DNA of 64,000 nucleotides from Neoscytalidium dimidiatum (lineage: Eukaryota; Ascomycota; Dothideomycetes; Botryosphaeriales; Botryosphaeriaceae): assembly GCA_037367355.1 (NCBI GenBank), contig CM074705.1, positions 1,364,001 through 1,428,000 of the forward strand. Direction: 5' to 3'. How positions within the stretch are numbered: the stretch's first letter is position 1; every line of letters begins with the position of its first letter. Below are positions 22,987-34,659 of the stretch, one piece after another. The translations under genes and the position numbers were made by a program. The notes under the pieces were generated by a model. The model did no database searches. It worked only from the letters and a program-made list of their open reading frames with translations, and was not told where the DNA came from.

Positions 22987-25035
22987 TTAGCTCTCCGCAT
23001 TTGCGTTGTTCTTGGAAAACCAAGCACCGATCCAACTCTGTCTGTTTGCGGCCTTGCGTTCCTTCTCAGCCTCTTCGGATTCCTGGACGAGCCTAAGGGG
23101 ACGCGGCTTATTGCCGGTCATGACGTTCCCACCGGGGCGATCGAAACTACTAGCAATGCTCCTTGGTGGGGAGGGTGTGTCGACGGCAACACCGCTATCG
23201 GAATTGCTGACGGCATCTTGACCTGAAGCATCTCCAGCACCATCGATGCTCTGGCGCGGCACACTGCTAGAGGAAACAACGCGGGAACTGCGGTTCGACG
23301 CTGGCCCCTCTCCCTGGGGAAAGTTGAAGAAAGAGTTGCGTGGAGAGACGATGCTCGGGGACCTAGGTGAGTTACGATACATGTTGTTGACCACGGTTGC
23401 TGCGCTGTTACTCCATTCCGAGTTTGCACGACGGTGCTGGCCCGAGCCGTGGCGAAGCGGGATGCTAGGCGCCGTGGAAGGGTCGGAGGTGATGCTGGGC
23501 TCCTCCTGCTTAGGCGGCGGTGGAGGCATCACACTCATGGGACGGGGACGCTTCTCTGGCTGTTGAGCAGAGGGGCCGGAGCCCAGCGCAACGGACTTAG
23601 CGCGCTGCAAGAAAGACTGTCCCTGAGGCTTGTCCTTCGGAGGCGGCGGAGGGGGGGTCTCCTTTGCTGCGGCAGGCTTCGCAGGTGGGTCCTGGTCGTG
23701 ACTCAGAACCGCCTCAAAGCCCTGATGCTGCAGGAGGCGCTCAATGATCTTGTTGATATACAAAGTCAAAGCTTTGTTCTGGTCCTTGAGCGAGTTAATC
23801 TCGGATTCAAGACGGCGCTCGTTGGATTCTTCGTCAGCAGCGGCGCCCAGCTCATCAGCAAGACTGGTTTTGGCGCCATCACCATCGCCCTGCGAAGAAG
23901 GTCGAGTACCCCCTCCGCCGATGCTTCGCATGAAGTCTCCATTAAGCGTTTTCTCGCTGAGCAGAAGTTGGAAGCTCTCGTTGTCCTCCATCAAACGGGC
24001 ATTGGCCATCCGGGTCTCCAAGAGAATCTTCTCGAGCTCCTGCACGCGTCCGCCTCCGGCGTTTTCCATCTCGATAGCTTTAATTTGTGCCTCGGCGAGC
24101 TCCAGGCGGAGCGACTCGATGAGCTTGTCTTTCTGAAGGAGCAACTTGGAGCTGTTCTGCGAGTTGCTGCGCTGCAGCGACGCCGGGGGCGCGAAGTGAC
24201 CATTCTCAAGGTTCTGCGACGAGTTGGACCGCGAGTTGGGGAACGCTGCGACACTGGTTAGGAGTCAAGGGGTCGCGACGATAAATGGGTTCAAGGATAG
24301 AAAAACATACAGATCCTGGAGTTTCGGCGCTCCTCGCCCGAGCTCGTGCCTTCACGGTCGCGTTCGGCCAATGTGTCCTTGAGCCTCTGAATGACCTCCT
24401 GGAGCTCATCCTCGCGGGCTTGGGCCTGTTCCTTCTCCTTCATGGCAGCTGCGCGCTCTGCCTCGTAGATAGCCTCGAGCTCTCGGCGCTGCCGAACGGA
24501 CTCGCGCTTTTCGTTCTCCAAGATCTCGACCCTTTCCTCCTCCTCGTGCATGCGCTCCTCGAGCTTTGCCTGATCCTTGAGCGCATCGTCGAGACGAGTC
24601 TTGAGAACTTCGACTTGTTTCTGCAGGATTGGTTAGCAACGGCCTCAGGCTCTGCGCGCATGCGCGACAACGCACCTTGAATTCCTCGGTGCTGGCTTCG
24701 GCCTTTTGCAGCTGCTCCTTGAGCTCTTTGATCAGGGCTGCGGTCTCGGCCTTCGCATCCTCCTCGGCGCTGTTGTCGACGGGAGAGGAGGCGGACATGT
24801 CCTTGCTGAGCGACGAAGCGTGGGCAGGTTTCCGCACGGAGGCGCGGGCGGACAGAGGGCTGCCGGTAGAGGTTGTGCGGGTGGAAGCAGTCCTCCTCAC
24901 GCTGCTGGTGGTGGTGGTGGACGAAGTTGGCGTAGAAGATCTCGAAGGTGTGCGATTGGCCCCTGATGGAGAGGAACCGGCAGAGGAGCGTGAAGCCTGG
25001 CCGGGCGGCGAGGGTTTCTTGACGGCGGTAGACAT
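22987..25035 (-). CDS. Large coiled-coil protein of unknown function, fungal 'M protein repeat'-type
   Basis: Three exons (24676-25035, 24311-24620, 22987-24245; introns 24621-24675 and 24246-24310) encode 642 residues. Residues 1-75 are Ser/Thr/Pro/Arg-rich (SRSSTPTSSTTTTSSVRRT), a basic region like those that bind microtubules or are heavily phosphorylated. Coiled coil covers about residues 90-225 (LIKELKEQLQKAEASTEE and onward) and again about 245-400 (LLLQKDKLIESLRLELAEA). Polyproline and serine-rich segments follow (PPPPPPKDKPQ), and the C-terminus is a conserved-looking QSWIGAWFSKN. Similar fungal proteins are often labelled M protein repeat proteins without known function. A cytoskeletal or polarity scaffold role is a guess from architecture. 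The second intron ends at the downstream of two nearby AG sites, the only one that keeps phase. Confidence 0.8.
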
Positions 25036-25948
25036 GGCTGACGTGTGTCGGGTTGGTGTCCAGCAGCGGGCTGCAGGGCACACAAAAACGAACGGAGTGG
25101 CGCGCGCGTGAGCGAGGTTGACGTCGGGCGGGTGCTAAAGATAGTGGCTGTGGCTGCTGTCTGAGGCTATGCGGTGCTGCGGTGCTGCGATGGTGGGGAT
25201 CGGCGCAGGAGAGCCTATGGACGCGGGCTTGGGCAGCTGGCAGTGTTGACGGGAGGGTCGAGCAGCGCTTTGACTCAGGGAGTCGAGCGGGAAATAATGG
25301 CAGATTGGACAAGATTTAGGGAGCGGTGCTCGGGCGTTTCATAGAGAAAGCATGGTCGGCAGCTTGGGTAGCGCTGCCACCTACTGCTGCCATGGAGACG
25401 GGGGACTCTCTTCACGCCCGGTGAGTGAGCCCCTGCGCACGCGCTCACCGGCCGATCGCAACTGGGCGCTGGCACGCTGCCGTGCTGTGGTAGGGCTGGA
25501 ACGCGGAGGTGCCGGACGCGCACCGCGGGGCCCTGGCTGCCGGTGCTGGGCCCTCGGATTCTGTCGCCTCACGGGCAGCATCGCTTTCGTCATAAACTGG
25601 CCGCGCGACTGGCCCTGCGCGGGCGCAGCTGCGTCGCCGCCGCACGACGCCCGCGAGCGCTGGCAGCGACTGGGCCCCGGGCCCCGGGCGCTCGCTCGCC
25701 GCTGGCCCTGCGCAGCCCCATAGCAAAAGAGCGGTCATGCTGGCGGGGGCGTGCGAGGCGTGCTACCCGGATCGCGCCCACCTCGACCTGTCGCCCTCCG
25801 ATTGGCTCGCTAGCGCTGCCGTCTTGGGCCTAGCCCTGCACTCTCGCATGCCTAGCTTTTGCGAAAACTCCAGTGCGCCTTTGCATCCTCAACCGGAGCG
25901 CAACAACGACCCTTCAGATTTCCCGACCGAACATCTGAACGCGCAACG
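25036..25948. other. Divergent promoter region, coiled-coil gene and eL30
   Basis: Contains the promoters of two divergent genes. It is GC-rich with chance open frames only. A short A/C-rich leader precedes the eL30 start codon. Confidence 0.5.
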
Positions 25949-26549
25949 ATGGCCCCCAAGAAGAACAAGAAGAACGCCGACTCCATCAACTCGCGCCTGG
26001 CGCTTGTTATGAAGTCCGGCAAGGTCACCCGTACGTCGCCTTTCCTGCTGTCGACCTCGACCGCCCGTAACTGACTTCTTGACAGTCGGCTACAAGTCCA
26101 CCCTCAAGACCCTCCGTTCGGGCAAGGCCAAGGTGAGAAGAGACTCTGCATCATCACGCATGAGGAATTCGGCACTCACACGTCGCGCAGCTCGTCATCA
26201 TTGCTGGCAACACCCCTCCCCTCCGCAAGTCTGAGCTTGAGTACTACGCCATGCTTGCCAAGACCTCCGTTCACCACTTCTCTGGCAACAACAGTGAGTG
26301 ATAATTTTTTTTTTCTTTTACTTTTTCGTGACCTGGCTCTGTGTACGTGACCGGCCATGGCACCACGTCCGGCGAGAGCTTCCCTGCGAAAAAGTCCCCA
26401 TGTAGGACTTTGGAGGGAGAACTTCAGACTAATCCGTCATCCTCACAGTTGAGCTCGGAACCGCTTGCGGAAAATTGTTCCGCTGCAGCACACTGGCAAT
26501 TTTGGACGCAGGCGACTCGGATATCCTTTCCACCAATGCCAGCGCTTAA
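25949..26549 (+). CDS. RPL30: 60S ribosomal protein eL30
   Basis: Large-subunit ribosomal protein at the intersubunit surface. Four exons (25949-26030, 26086-26132, 26191-26293, 26449-26549; introns of 55, 58 and 155 bases) give 110 residues, close to the usual 105-115. The sequence starts [20 protein letters not shown] and contains [35 protein letters not shown] and the C-terminal [20 protein letters not shown] block, all hallmarks of eL30. The third join splits an Ile codon and restores NNIELGT. In yeast the protein represses splicing of its own transcript by binding a kink-turn near the first exon; whether that applies here cannot be read by eye. It is followed on the same strand by a second ribosomal protein gene. 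Confidence 0.96.
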
Positions 26550-27067
26550 ATGTGCTAGGGCTAGACATGAAAACGACAAAAATGGCGTGGGAAATGGGGC
26601 GTAGCGGTCTGGGGAACACGATGTACACCAGATAGTAATGCACGTTCTATGGTCGGGATTTGATTGGACTGCGAAGTGCCATGCATGAGCGTGAACAAGA
26701 TGCGGCAAAAAGCGCCTTTGGACGAGCGCAGCGACCCAGGTGATATGTCAGATGCGCCGTGGGCTCAAAGTAAGCGACTGCGGTGTAAAGTTGAAGACTG
26801 GGCGCAAATATTGAATGATTGTAGCGGCAAATAGAGCGTGAAAATGACCAATCTGATGAATTACTGAACTTTTGGCTGCCTTTTGACTGAGGCTGAGGCT
26901 GTGACGATTGTGGCAAAGCGCACAAAGCGCTCGCTTAGCGAATCTCCGCTGCTTAGAAATTCAGGTCGGTGACCTCAAAAGCTCGCGATCCCCCGACGAC
27001 GACGACGACGACGCGCACCTGCCTCACTAACACCACAGTACGATAACCCTCCGAATAATCCGTCAAA
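26550..27067. promoter_or_regulatory. Region between two ribosomal protein genes, with a CGA repeat
   Basis: Holds the 3' region of eL30 and the promoter of uL16. A run of about six CGA units at 26994-27012 lies 55 bases before the uL16 start codon, inside or just upstream of the leader. No yeast-type Rap1 site or HomolD box is clear. Confidence 0.45.
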
Positions 27068-27956
27068 ATGGCCCGTCGTCCGGCGAGATGCTACCGCTAC
27101 TGCAAGAACAAGGTCCGTTGAGCCTGCCTGCACCACCACCCGCCCCACGCCGCATTCTGCGCCCCTCTAGACGCTGTCCCGGCGCTCCCGCGCGCGATGT
27201 GTCCCGAGGAGGCGCAGAGATGGAGGCTCGCAGTGATCGCTTTTTCGCGCGAGAACATGAGCTGATGCGTTTCTGTAGCCTTACCCCAAGTCTCGCTTCA
27301 ACCGTGGTGTGCCCGACCCCAAGATTCGCATCTTCGATCTTGGCCGTAAGCGTGCGAACGTCGACGAGTTCCCCACCTGCGTCCACCTCGTCTCCAACGA
27401 GTATGAGCAGCTGAGCTCCGAGGCCCTCGAGGCCGCCCGTATCTGCGCCAACAAGTACATGGTCAAGACCGGCGGCAAGGAGTCCTTCCACCTCCGTGTC
27501 CGCGCCCACCCGTACCACGTCATCCGCATCAACAAGATGTTGTCGTGCGCTGGTGCCGATCGTCTCCAGACCGGTATGCGTGGTGCCTTCGGCAAGCCCA
27601 ACGGCACCGTTGCCCGTGTCAACATCGGCCAGATCCTCCTGTCCATCCGCACCAAGGACAACAGTACGTCCTCCCGATTCTCTGGGTAATTTGTGACTCA
27701 AACTAACCCGCGTGCTACAGACCGTGCTACTGCCATTGAGGCCCTGCGCCGCTCTCAGTACAAGTTCCCTGGTCGCCAGAAGATCATCGTCTCCAAGAAC
27801 TGGGGCTTCACCCCTCTCCGCCGCGAGGAGTACATCGCCAAGCGCCAGGCTGGTGAGGTCAAGGTCGACGGTGCCTACGTCCAGTTCCTGCCCAAGCACG
27901 GCAACCTCGAGCAGAACATGCGCCGTTTCCCCGCTGCCTTCGAGGCCGAGGCTTAA
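27068..27956 (+). CDS. RPL10: 60S ribosomal protein uL16 (L10/QM)
   Basis: uL16 sits next to the peptidyl transferase centre and is one of the last proteins loaded onto the 60S subunit, as the final step releasing export factors. Three exons (27068-27112, 27279-27663, 27721-27956; introns 27113-27278 and 27664-27720) encode 221 residues, exactly the yeast length. The start [20 protein letters not shown] is the family signature. Other hallmarks are [20 protein letters not shown], followed by the P-site loop region beginning [18 protein letters not shown], and [12 protein letters not shown]. The first exon holds 15 codons. All joins are in phase. Intact. Confidence 0.97.
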
Positions 27957-30154
27957 ACGTCCCTGTCGGGTTCGGTGGTGGGTGAAAGCAAAGTAAAAGG
28001 GAATATCATGGGCTCACGGCGTTTGAATCTGGTCTTTTTTCCAGCTCTAGTGGTCTGCTAGTGCAGTAGGCCGTTCTATAGAGCAAGAAATCTGAGGCAT
28101 GAGACCTTCCCTGATCGTCCTAATGCTTGAAAGTGCGGAATGTTGATGTGAGCCTTTGAAGATTTGAGCGGCGCCGACGCGATGCAGTATCCATCTTCGC
28201 ATCGGATTCGCCCTATCACTTAAATGACGACGTTTGATCGGCATGTAATACAAATGAACCATCTGCCGCCTCAGGCTCCATGCGCTCTAGGATCAGGTTT
28301 GCCAAGATGTATTCAAGTAGGACTAACATCCGGGGCATCTTAAATCTATAGGTGTATAATCATGCGGTGCTGCCTTAACTTCAAGTTGCGAATGCCATCA
28401 AATCTATAGCCCGATCTTGTAACCCACTATTGGCAGGCACGTTTTCTCTATTCTTAACCCAGTACTTGACAGATATTTCCGCAGCAATTACTCTACTATA
28501 AACAACGTCATCGGCCGTGGTGGTCTTATGGTTGTTGGCTGCTACATGTATTTTCGGAGGAGCAATGTCTTGAGTTATCCTGTGTTGAGGAGCTAAAACT
28601 GTGGTAGTACTCTGCAAGGAACAGAGCCGCAGTTCTTTCTGATTTTACTTCAAGGGGAATAGAACAGTAGGAAGGAAGAGGCGAACAGAATCTGTCATGG
28701 TGAGCTGTCCGAGAGGTATCGTGCAAACTTCGACGAGGAACAGTGCGTATGTATGATTTATGGAGCTGCCTAGACGTAGATCACGCCAGTATCATTGGAT
28801 AGTCATATTCAGATGAGGACCGAATTGTAACTGTAAGAATAGTAGACCCGTCGTTATGCTACGGGCGGGGTAGGGAAGTCTGTTTCATCAATTGCATCGC
28901 CAGTAGTCTTGATCAAGTCTCAACCTCTCTTTCTTGACATCACTCTTGTCGATCTCCCACCTTTTCACTTGTTGTCAAGCTTCCCGTCAGTTCTCGGAGG
29001 GGACACAGAAGACGCAACTCCTGGACAAAGAATGGCTTGAGACATTTATTTGCCAAATCTCTTAAGCATCGGCCTCTCCCAAGCCATCCGGCTCTCCGGA
29101 CGCTTTTATTAGGAAGCTTCGGCGATTTACTTATCTTCTACTAGACATGTTCAAAGCGATGGACAGCATGGTCGTGAATTGGCTATACTCATACAGAAAA
29201 GAGACTTGACCGTCTGCTGCGGCCGATATCTGTTCACTATGCGCAGATCTATCCGTCTGCGACTATGCATTGCCCAGTGAGAAAGGCTGCCAGAATTAAT
29301 CCAAATCAGGTCGGGAGCTCTTCTTAAGTTCCGAATACGACTGGAGGCTGGCACGTGGATGGTGAAAACAGCTAAGCACTTGACAAATACAAGTCTCGCT
29401 CATTCCACCCCAGTATCAAAACATCACAAGATGCTCCCGGCGTGACTTGGAAATGATGACATGTGTGAGCGATTTTCCAACCAGCCCGCAAGACCGCCTC
29501 GTCATCGCCCCTCTATACGGGGATGGAAGACGTGGCGAGATCGACGAAAGGCCAGGTTGTCGCGCATCCTACGTGGCGCAGCCAGATTGTAGATACGAGG
29601 TACCCACCCCCAGAAAAGCTTGGGGCAGGTGCGGTGAGGTTGAAGATCCGTTAAAGCTGTTGTTAAAGGATTGTGGACCCCGCTGTTTAGAACTGTTGCT
29701 GGCAGCCATGAGTTCAAGGATACATGCGCGGCTAATGAGGTCAATTCAGCAATTGATGGTAATAGCTTATCATTCATCCCCACGATTCCATAGGTATCCA
29801 CGACGGAAAGAGTTGTCTCTCGTGTGTAACCCACTCATACTGTCCATATTCATGCTTCTCCCCTTCGAAATTAAAAATAAAAAAAGAACAAATAATAGTG
29901 GCGTAGAGCCTGATATATCCCCCACTGAAAACGCCTCATCCCAGTTTTGTCACAATGCCTGATGAAAAAAAAAAAAAAGGTGGCCCAGAAGGGAAGAAAA
30001 AGATGGAGGCCTCGAGATCCCCGAACAGTTCTCCATCATCAGGCCCTCATCATCTGCTCCCGAATCGTAGAAGTTCGTTAAACCACCATCTCCCAGCTCG
30101 CGTTCTCTCTTCTTCTTCTCTTCTCTCTCTCTCTCTCTCTAACACCTGGCCCAT
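27957..30154. other. Convergent intergenic stretch, 2.2 kb
   Basis: Between the 3' ends of uL16 and the RCR-family gene. Composition is lower in GC than the genes. The longest frame (29447-29962, plus) has no domain or conserved character. A CT microsatellite at 30122-30140 and a poly-A run near 29964 are the only simple-sequence features. Confidence 0.5.
30122..30140. repeat. CT dinucleotide microsatellite
   Basis: Nine to ten uninterrupted CT units just beyond the stop codon of the RCR-family gene, so they would lie in its 3' untranslated region. Confidence 0.85.
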
Positions 30155-30864
30155 TTACCTCACAACCCCATCGTCCTTCTTGTTCGGTGGCGGGCCCGGC
30201 GGCGGCGTGTACACGCTGTCGCTGCCATACACACTGTCGCCCGCACGGCTGCTCTCGTGGGTATACGCCGGCTGCGGCTGCTGGACGGTGCCGGTCTCGT
30301 AGCCGCCGTTCGGCTGGTTGGCATAGTAGCCGCCAACGGGCGGCGAGTAGGGCGGGGCCGGCGGGGCCGCCTGGGGGTAGTAGTAGGGCTGGGCGTTGTT
30401 GTAGGGAGGCTGGCCGGGCGGCGGGGCGCCGCCGCCGCCGCCGCCGCCGCCGTAGTACATGGGCTCGCCGTGGCCGTGGCGGGTGGCCCAGCCGGTGCCC
30501 CAGTACGGCTGGCGGCCGGCGCGGCGGCGGCGGCGGGCGGTGATGCAGGAGCAGAGGACGAAGAGCAGGAAGGCGGCGACGACGATGATGACCAGGACCA
30601 GCCAGCGCACCCAGTCGTTCCACGGCGACGAGTCGCAGTACTGGTTGCCGTAGCCGTCGCGCCAGCAGCTGTGGTGGAAGAAGCGCTCCGTTAGTCCTCT
30701 TTGCTCTCGTTTCTTGTTTTTGGTTTGTCGGATGTGGGTGGGGAAAGCTTGGGGAGCTCCCGCGTGCGCGCGCTTGGGCGGATTGAAGTCTGCGGCGAAA
30801 AATGGTGCTTAAGATGCAGGGTATGCAGCGGCCGGACTTACTCTCGTTTGTGTAGGACAGGCAT
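30155..30864 (-). CDS. RCR-family single-span membrane protein (Congo red resistance / chitin deposition type)
   Basis: Two exons (30842-30864 and 30155-30668, intron 30669-30841 of 173 bases with a GACTAAC branch site) encode 178 residues. A short lumenal N-terminus carries a conserved-looking Cys/Trp segment (CWRDGYGNQYCDSSPWNDW). One transmembrane helix follows at about residues 31-49 (LVLVIIVVAAFLLFVLCSC), then an arginine cluster (ARRRRRAGRQPYWGTGW) and a Pro/Tyr/Gly-rich cytosolic tail. This layout matches the fungal RCR family; yeast Rcr1 and Rcr2 affect chitin content and plasma membrane protein sorting through the ubiquitin ligase Rsp5. The tail has PPY-like motifs (QPPYNN, APPYSPP) but no canonical PPxY. 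The 8-residue first exon is inferred from splice signals and phase. Confidence 0.8.
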
Positions 30865-31862
30865 TGTCGCAGGTTTAGGTAGTGGTTGGTAGGCTGTTGT
30901 AGGTGTAGGACTGTCGAGAGAGTGTAGAAGAGCAAGAGGTTGCTCTAGGTGATGGCGCGGCGTCAAGGAAGCAAGATCCTAGGAACTTGAAATGGTCGCA
31001 GGCGGGCGGGTGGGAAGGCGTGTCGTGTATGTAAGTAGCCGTTCGACCCGTCTTTGTGCAAGCGTGCATGACGCATGGGGAGGCGCAGCAACGCCTTGGC
31101 CCCGGCTCAGCGGCAGCTGGCGCCCAGCCTGGAAACAGAACGCATGTCTCTTCTTTCCACAAGCTTCCGTCCACAGTGCTCGCTCTTATTGATTTCACAG
31201 AAGACATGCGCAAACCTGTCTTGTGCACGATCCTCTGTTTGATGCTCTGAGCAGTCTTCGGCCCTCGCTCTGCTTCTTGGAGCCTGCTCTTGCTCTACTT
31301 GCCCGGGCGACAGCGGCCAAGCGTGGAGGAGTGGATGTGTTCGGCCGGCAATCCAGCATATGCGAGGGCGCGCGTCGCGAGACTTCCGCCCATCCCATCA
31401 GACGTCACGCTGTGCTTACACAGTACTCCTCGCCCGTCACTGCCCAGTGGCGCTATCTTCGTATTTGTCAAAACACGCGTTCTCTATTGCGCCCTTCCCG
31501 CAACCTGCACCCGAGCCCGGGCCAAGGCTTTTTGCCATGCGGATTAGCCCGGCCGCTGCCCGTCTTCTGCTTAACTCCATGGAAGTCCGTAAGGCATCCT
31601 CAACCACCGCCTGTTCTGGGCAAAGACACCCGTAAAAAGTCGCATCCCTCGACCTGCAATTCACAGAAACATAGCAAGGGTCTCTCCAATCTCTTGTGCC
31701 TTGCATAAGGAACGTGCAATCTTGTCCTCACCTAGCGTCACCTCTCTAGCACTCAACCTGCCACCATAATTTAGCCGCGGCATGTACGGGGGGCTGAAAT
31801 ATTTTCAGGAAATGAAACTTTTTATCTTTCCTCTTGCCCTTTTCACCAGGGAAAACTCTCCT
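30865..31862. other. Intergenic stretch between RCR-family gene and HEM14
   Basis: RCR-gene promoter on the left, HEM14 3' region on the right. Short overlapping frames only; nothing recognised. Confidence 0.5.
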
Positions 31863-33833
31863 CTACCTCGTGTCCCCCTCTTCCGTTTTGGGATCTCTCC
31901 TCTGTCCCAAGTTGACGGTCATGCTCATCCGCACCCACTTGGTCGGCTCCGCGAAATGCTCCAGGCCCGTCTTATCATCCATGATTCCCTCATCTCCTAG
32001 CTGCCGCGCCAGGTCCCTTGCCGCACGGAGACAGTCGTTCACCCCGACGCCTGTGTACGAGTTGCCCACAGCCCGCACCCTTCCGCCGTATGCGCGCTTG
32101 AGCGCATAGTGGCTGGCCTTCATGCGCTCCTCATGCCCGACCGTGTACTGCGGGATCGCGTTGAGGTGCAGGCTGACGACACCGGCCGCCGGTTCCGCCA
32201 CGATGCCTAGATGTCGGGCCAACACCGTGCGCGCCGCCTCCAGCGCCTCCTCGCGGCCGTAGAAGTCCTCGGTCGACCAGCCGTCCCACCAGTGCCCTCC
32301 GAGCATCACCGTGACCTTCGTACCCTTGGCGGTGTCCTGCCCTGACACCGCATCCGAGTCGAAGATGACGCCGAGGGCACGCTCCGGGTTCTGCTCGAAC
32401 GGAATGCTGCGGGGGAGTAGGTAGCCGAATCCAGAGGCTGGTAGGATGTGGGGATCGTCGAAGAACAAGTTCACCACCATTACGTTGACCGACGAGATGT
32501 TCGCCAACGATGAAAAGCTAACAGAGCCGCTCACCGGCTGACCCGCCGTAGCGATCTTAGCCAGGGCATTGGCTGGTAATGCCGATACAACGAGATCGCT
32601 AGTCACGGGAGGCGTTTCGTTTTGTGTGTATACCTGGAAGATGATATGTGAGCATCGCTTGTACCAGCCGTGGAATAGTCCACAAAGCATGTTCTTACTT
32701 TTACTTTCCCCGTCTCCTCATCCTTCTCCAACTTCGCGACGTGACCGCCCGTCTGGATCTTGACATTGTCGTTTTCCGACAGAGTCTCCCTTAACCTATT
32801 GATAATCGTCTGGATACCGTTTCTAAAGGAAAACACGCTTGCGGTACGCAGCTTCTGCAAGAAATCACGTTCCAGCGGCGGCTCATCCTGGAAGCTCTTG
32901 ATGAAATCCGCCTCCCTCTGCGTGATCGGCACCGTGCCAGAGCTCTCCTGCTGGACCTTCCAGATGCCCTTTATGACGCTCCCGTACTTGCCCTCCAGAT
33001 GCCATTGGAACGGCATGATGCTCTTGGCGCTCAGCTGGTAGATGTCCCCGGCGTAGATCCCGTGCATCACGGCCGACAGGAGGTTGTCGCCGACCCTGCG
33101 GGAGCCGAGGCGGCGCTCGAGGAAGGATCCCATCGATTCATCCGCGACTTCGCCGTCGCGCGGCGGGCGGAACGGCTCGCCCACGAAGGCGGGAATGGCG
33201 CCAGCGAGCGCCGGCTCGAACAGCACTGTGCGGGCCATCTCGAAGAGGCCCATGCCGGGACCGGGCATCTTGACGAGATGGTCCGGATAGTATACATAGC
33301 GGTTCCTGGCGGCGGGCGACGTCTTGGGGGTGTAGACGACCTCGTCGACGAGGCCGAGCTCTTGGACCTGGCATTCGGTGGGGCGCGGGTTAGCAGGGAG
33401 AGATTAGAAGCGGACGTTGCACGAAGGCTGCCGGGGGAGGGAGCAGGGCCGGAAGTACCAAGTGCGTAGTCACCAGCGAGCTGTTGACCTGGCGAATCGT
33501 GCGCGGCCCTTGTTCGAACAGCACGCTTCCGCCCGGCACCTCGACGCGCTCCGACTGCAGCCAGCCGCCTAGCCGCGGGCGAGCCTCGTACACGGTGATC
33601 CGGGCATTGCGGAGCGTCTTCGTCAGGTAGTGCGCGGTCGCGAGGCCGGTGATGCCGCCGCCGAGGATGGCGACGTTCTGGCGCTCCTGGCTGGAGTCGA
33701 GACGGCGGGAGTAGAGGCGACGCGGCGGGGTGCAGCACGCGCTGGACGGAGGCCAATTCCGCGCAGCGGCAGGGCTCAATGGGGCGCGCAGACCGTGGAT
33801 GCTGCGGTGGAGCGCATGGCTTCGGAATTGCAT
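31863..33833 (-). CDS. HEM14: Protoporphyrinogen oxidase, mitochondrial
   Basis: FAD enzyme of the inner mitochondrial membrane that oxidises protoporphyrinogen IX to protoporphyrin IX, the penultimate step of haem synthesis. Three exons (33459-33833, 32699-33367, 31863-32633; introns 33368-33458 and 32634-32698) encode 604 residues. Residues 1-50 are Arg/Ser/Ala-rich, as in a presequence. The dinucleotide-binding motif VAILGGGITGLATAHYL lies at residues 54-70, followed by VYEARPRLGGWLQ and FEQGPRTIR. The C-terminal FAD contact region is AVGNSYTGVGVNDCLRAARD. The frame is open upstream to 34124, so an earlier start is possible; the ATG at 33833 was chosen because it begins a mitochondrial-type leader of normal length. 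Intact. Confidence 0.93.
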
Positions 33834-34659
33834 TGCTCTGGAAGCAGCAGCCGTGGTGGGGAACTGGGACGGACTGCTCTTGCGAGCGAAGCCGTCGGAG
33901 TTTGAGGATGGTGTTGGACCCTTCCGAGGCGCGCAGTGACGTGATGCTCGGACGAGCCGCCAACAACCTTCGACTGATTTGTGGCGACACGCACGCGATG
34001 TTCTTTGAGTCCTCGCTCGACCGTGCCTGAGAATGTTCTTTTTACCCGTCCCAAGGACCTCCGTGAGCTTTGAGGCTTCCGGGGCTTGGCAATTGCTCCC
34101 CAGAGCAGGCAATATAGACGTCACAGATCGGCCAAGAGGGGCTCGTGCTGTTACGCATCGTGGCTAATTGCTGCAGCACTAGGTAGCTCGTGCAGAAGAT
34201 GGTAGCACCTGTCATGTTAATCCTTGTATCATGACTAGAGCCTCATCAGATACACAAATTGACGATCCCATACCCAATATGCGACAGCCAGCGACAGGAA
34301 CGTCTTATTCATCACAAAAGAAGCGAGATCCGCGCAAGTGTAGCAGGAACCAGGACTGGAGTAGATCTCCTGTCCACGAAGAAGTGATCTTATTTTTACA
34401 AAGTATAAACCGACCGCATTTCTCAAAGCAGCAGCCTGCCGCCAGTCCCAGCCATTACCCAAAACGCCGTATAGCAACCGTGGTGCTCCACACACCCACA
34501 GCGGTATCTCCTCAAGTCAATCACCACCAATCTTTCAGACCCATGATCGTTTTCAGTCGTCTCATCGCTGCGGGCGCAACCCAGTCCTGAACCTCTTTTT
34601 CCTGGCCATAGAACCAATCCAAACCGTCCATAGAAAAGACCTTCCCTGATTCATAACCC
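33834..34659. other. Intergenic stretch between HEM14 and NAB2
   Basis: HEM14 promoter on the left and NAB2 3' region on the right. The frame continuing upstream of HEM14 has no domain. Nothing else recognised. Confidence 0.5.

Noticed and set aside
29447..29962. 171-codon plus-strand open frame between uL16 and the RCR-family gene
   Set aside because: No domain, low-complexity C-terminus, AT-rich non-coding composition, and convergent gene ends on both sides.
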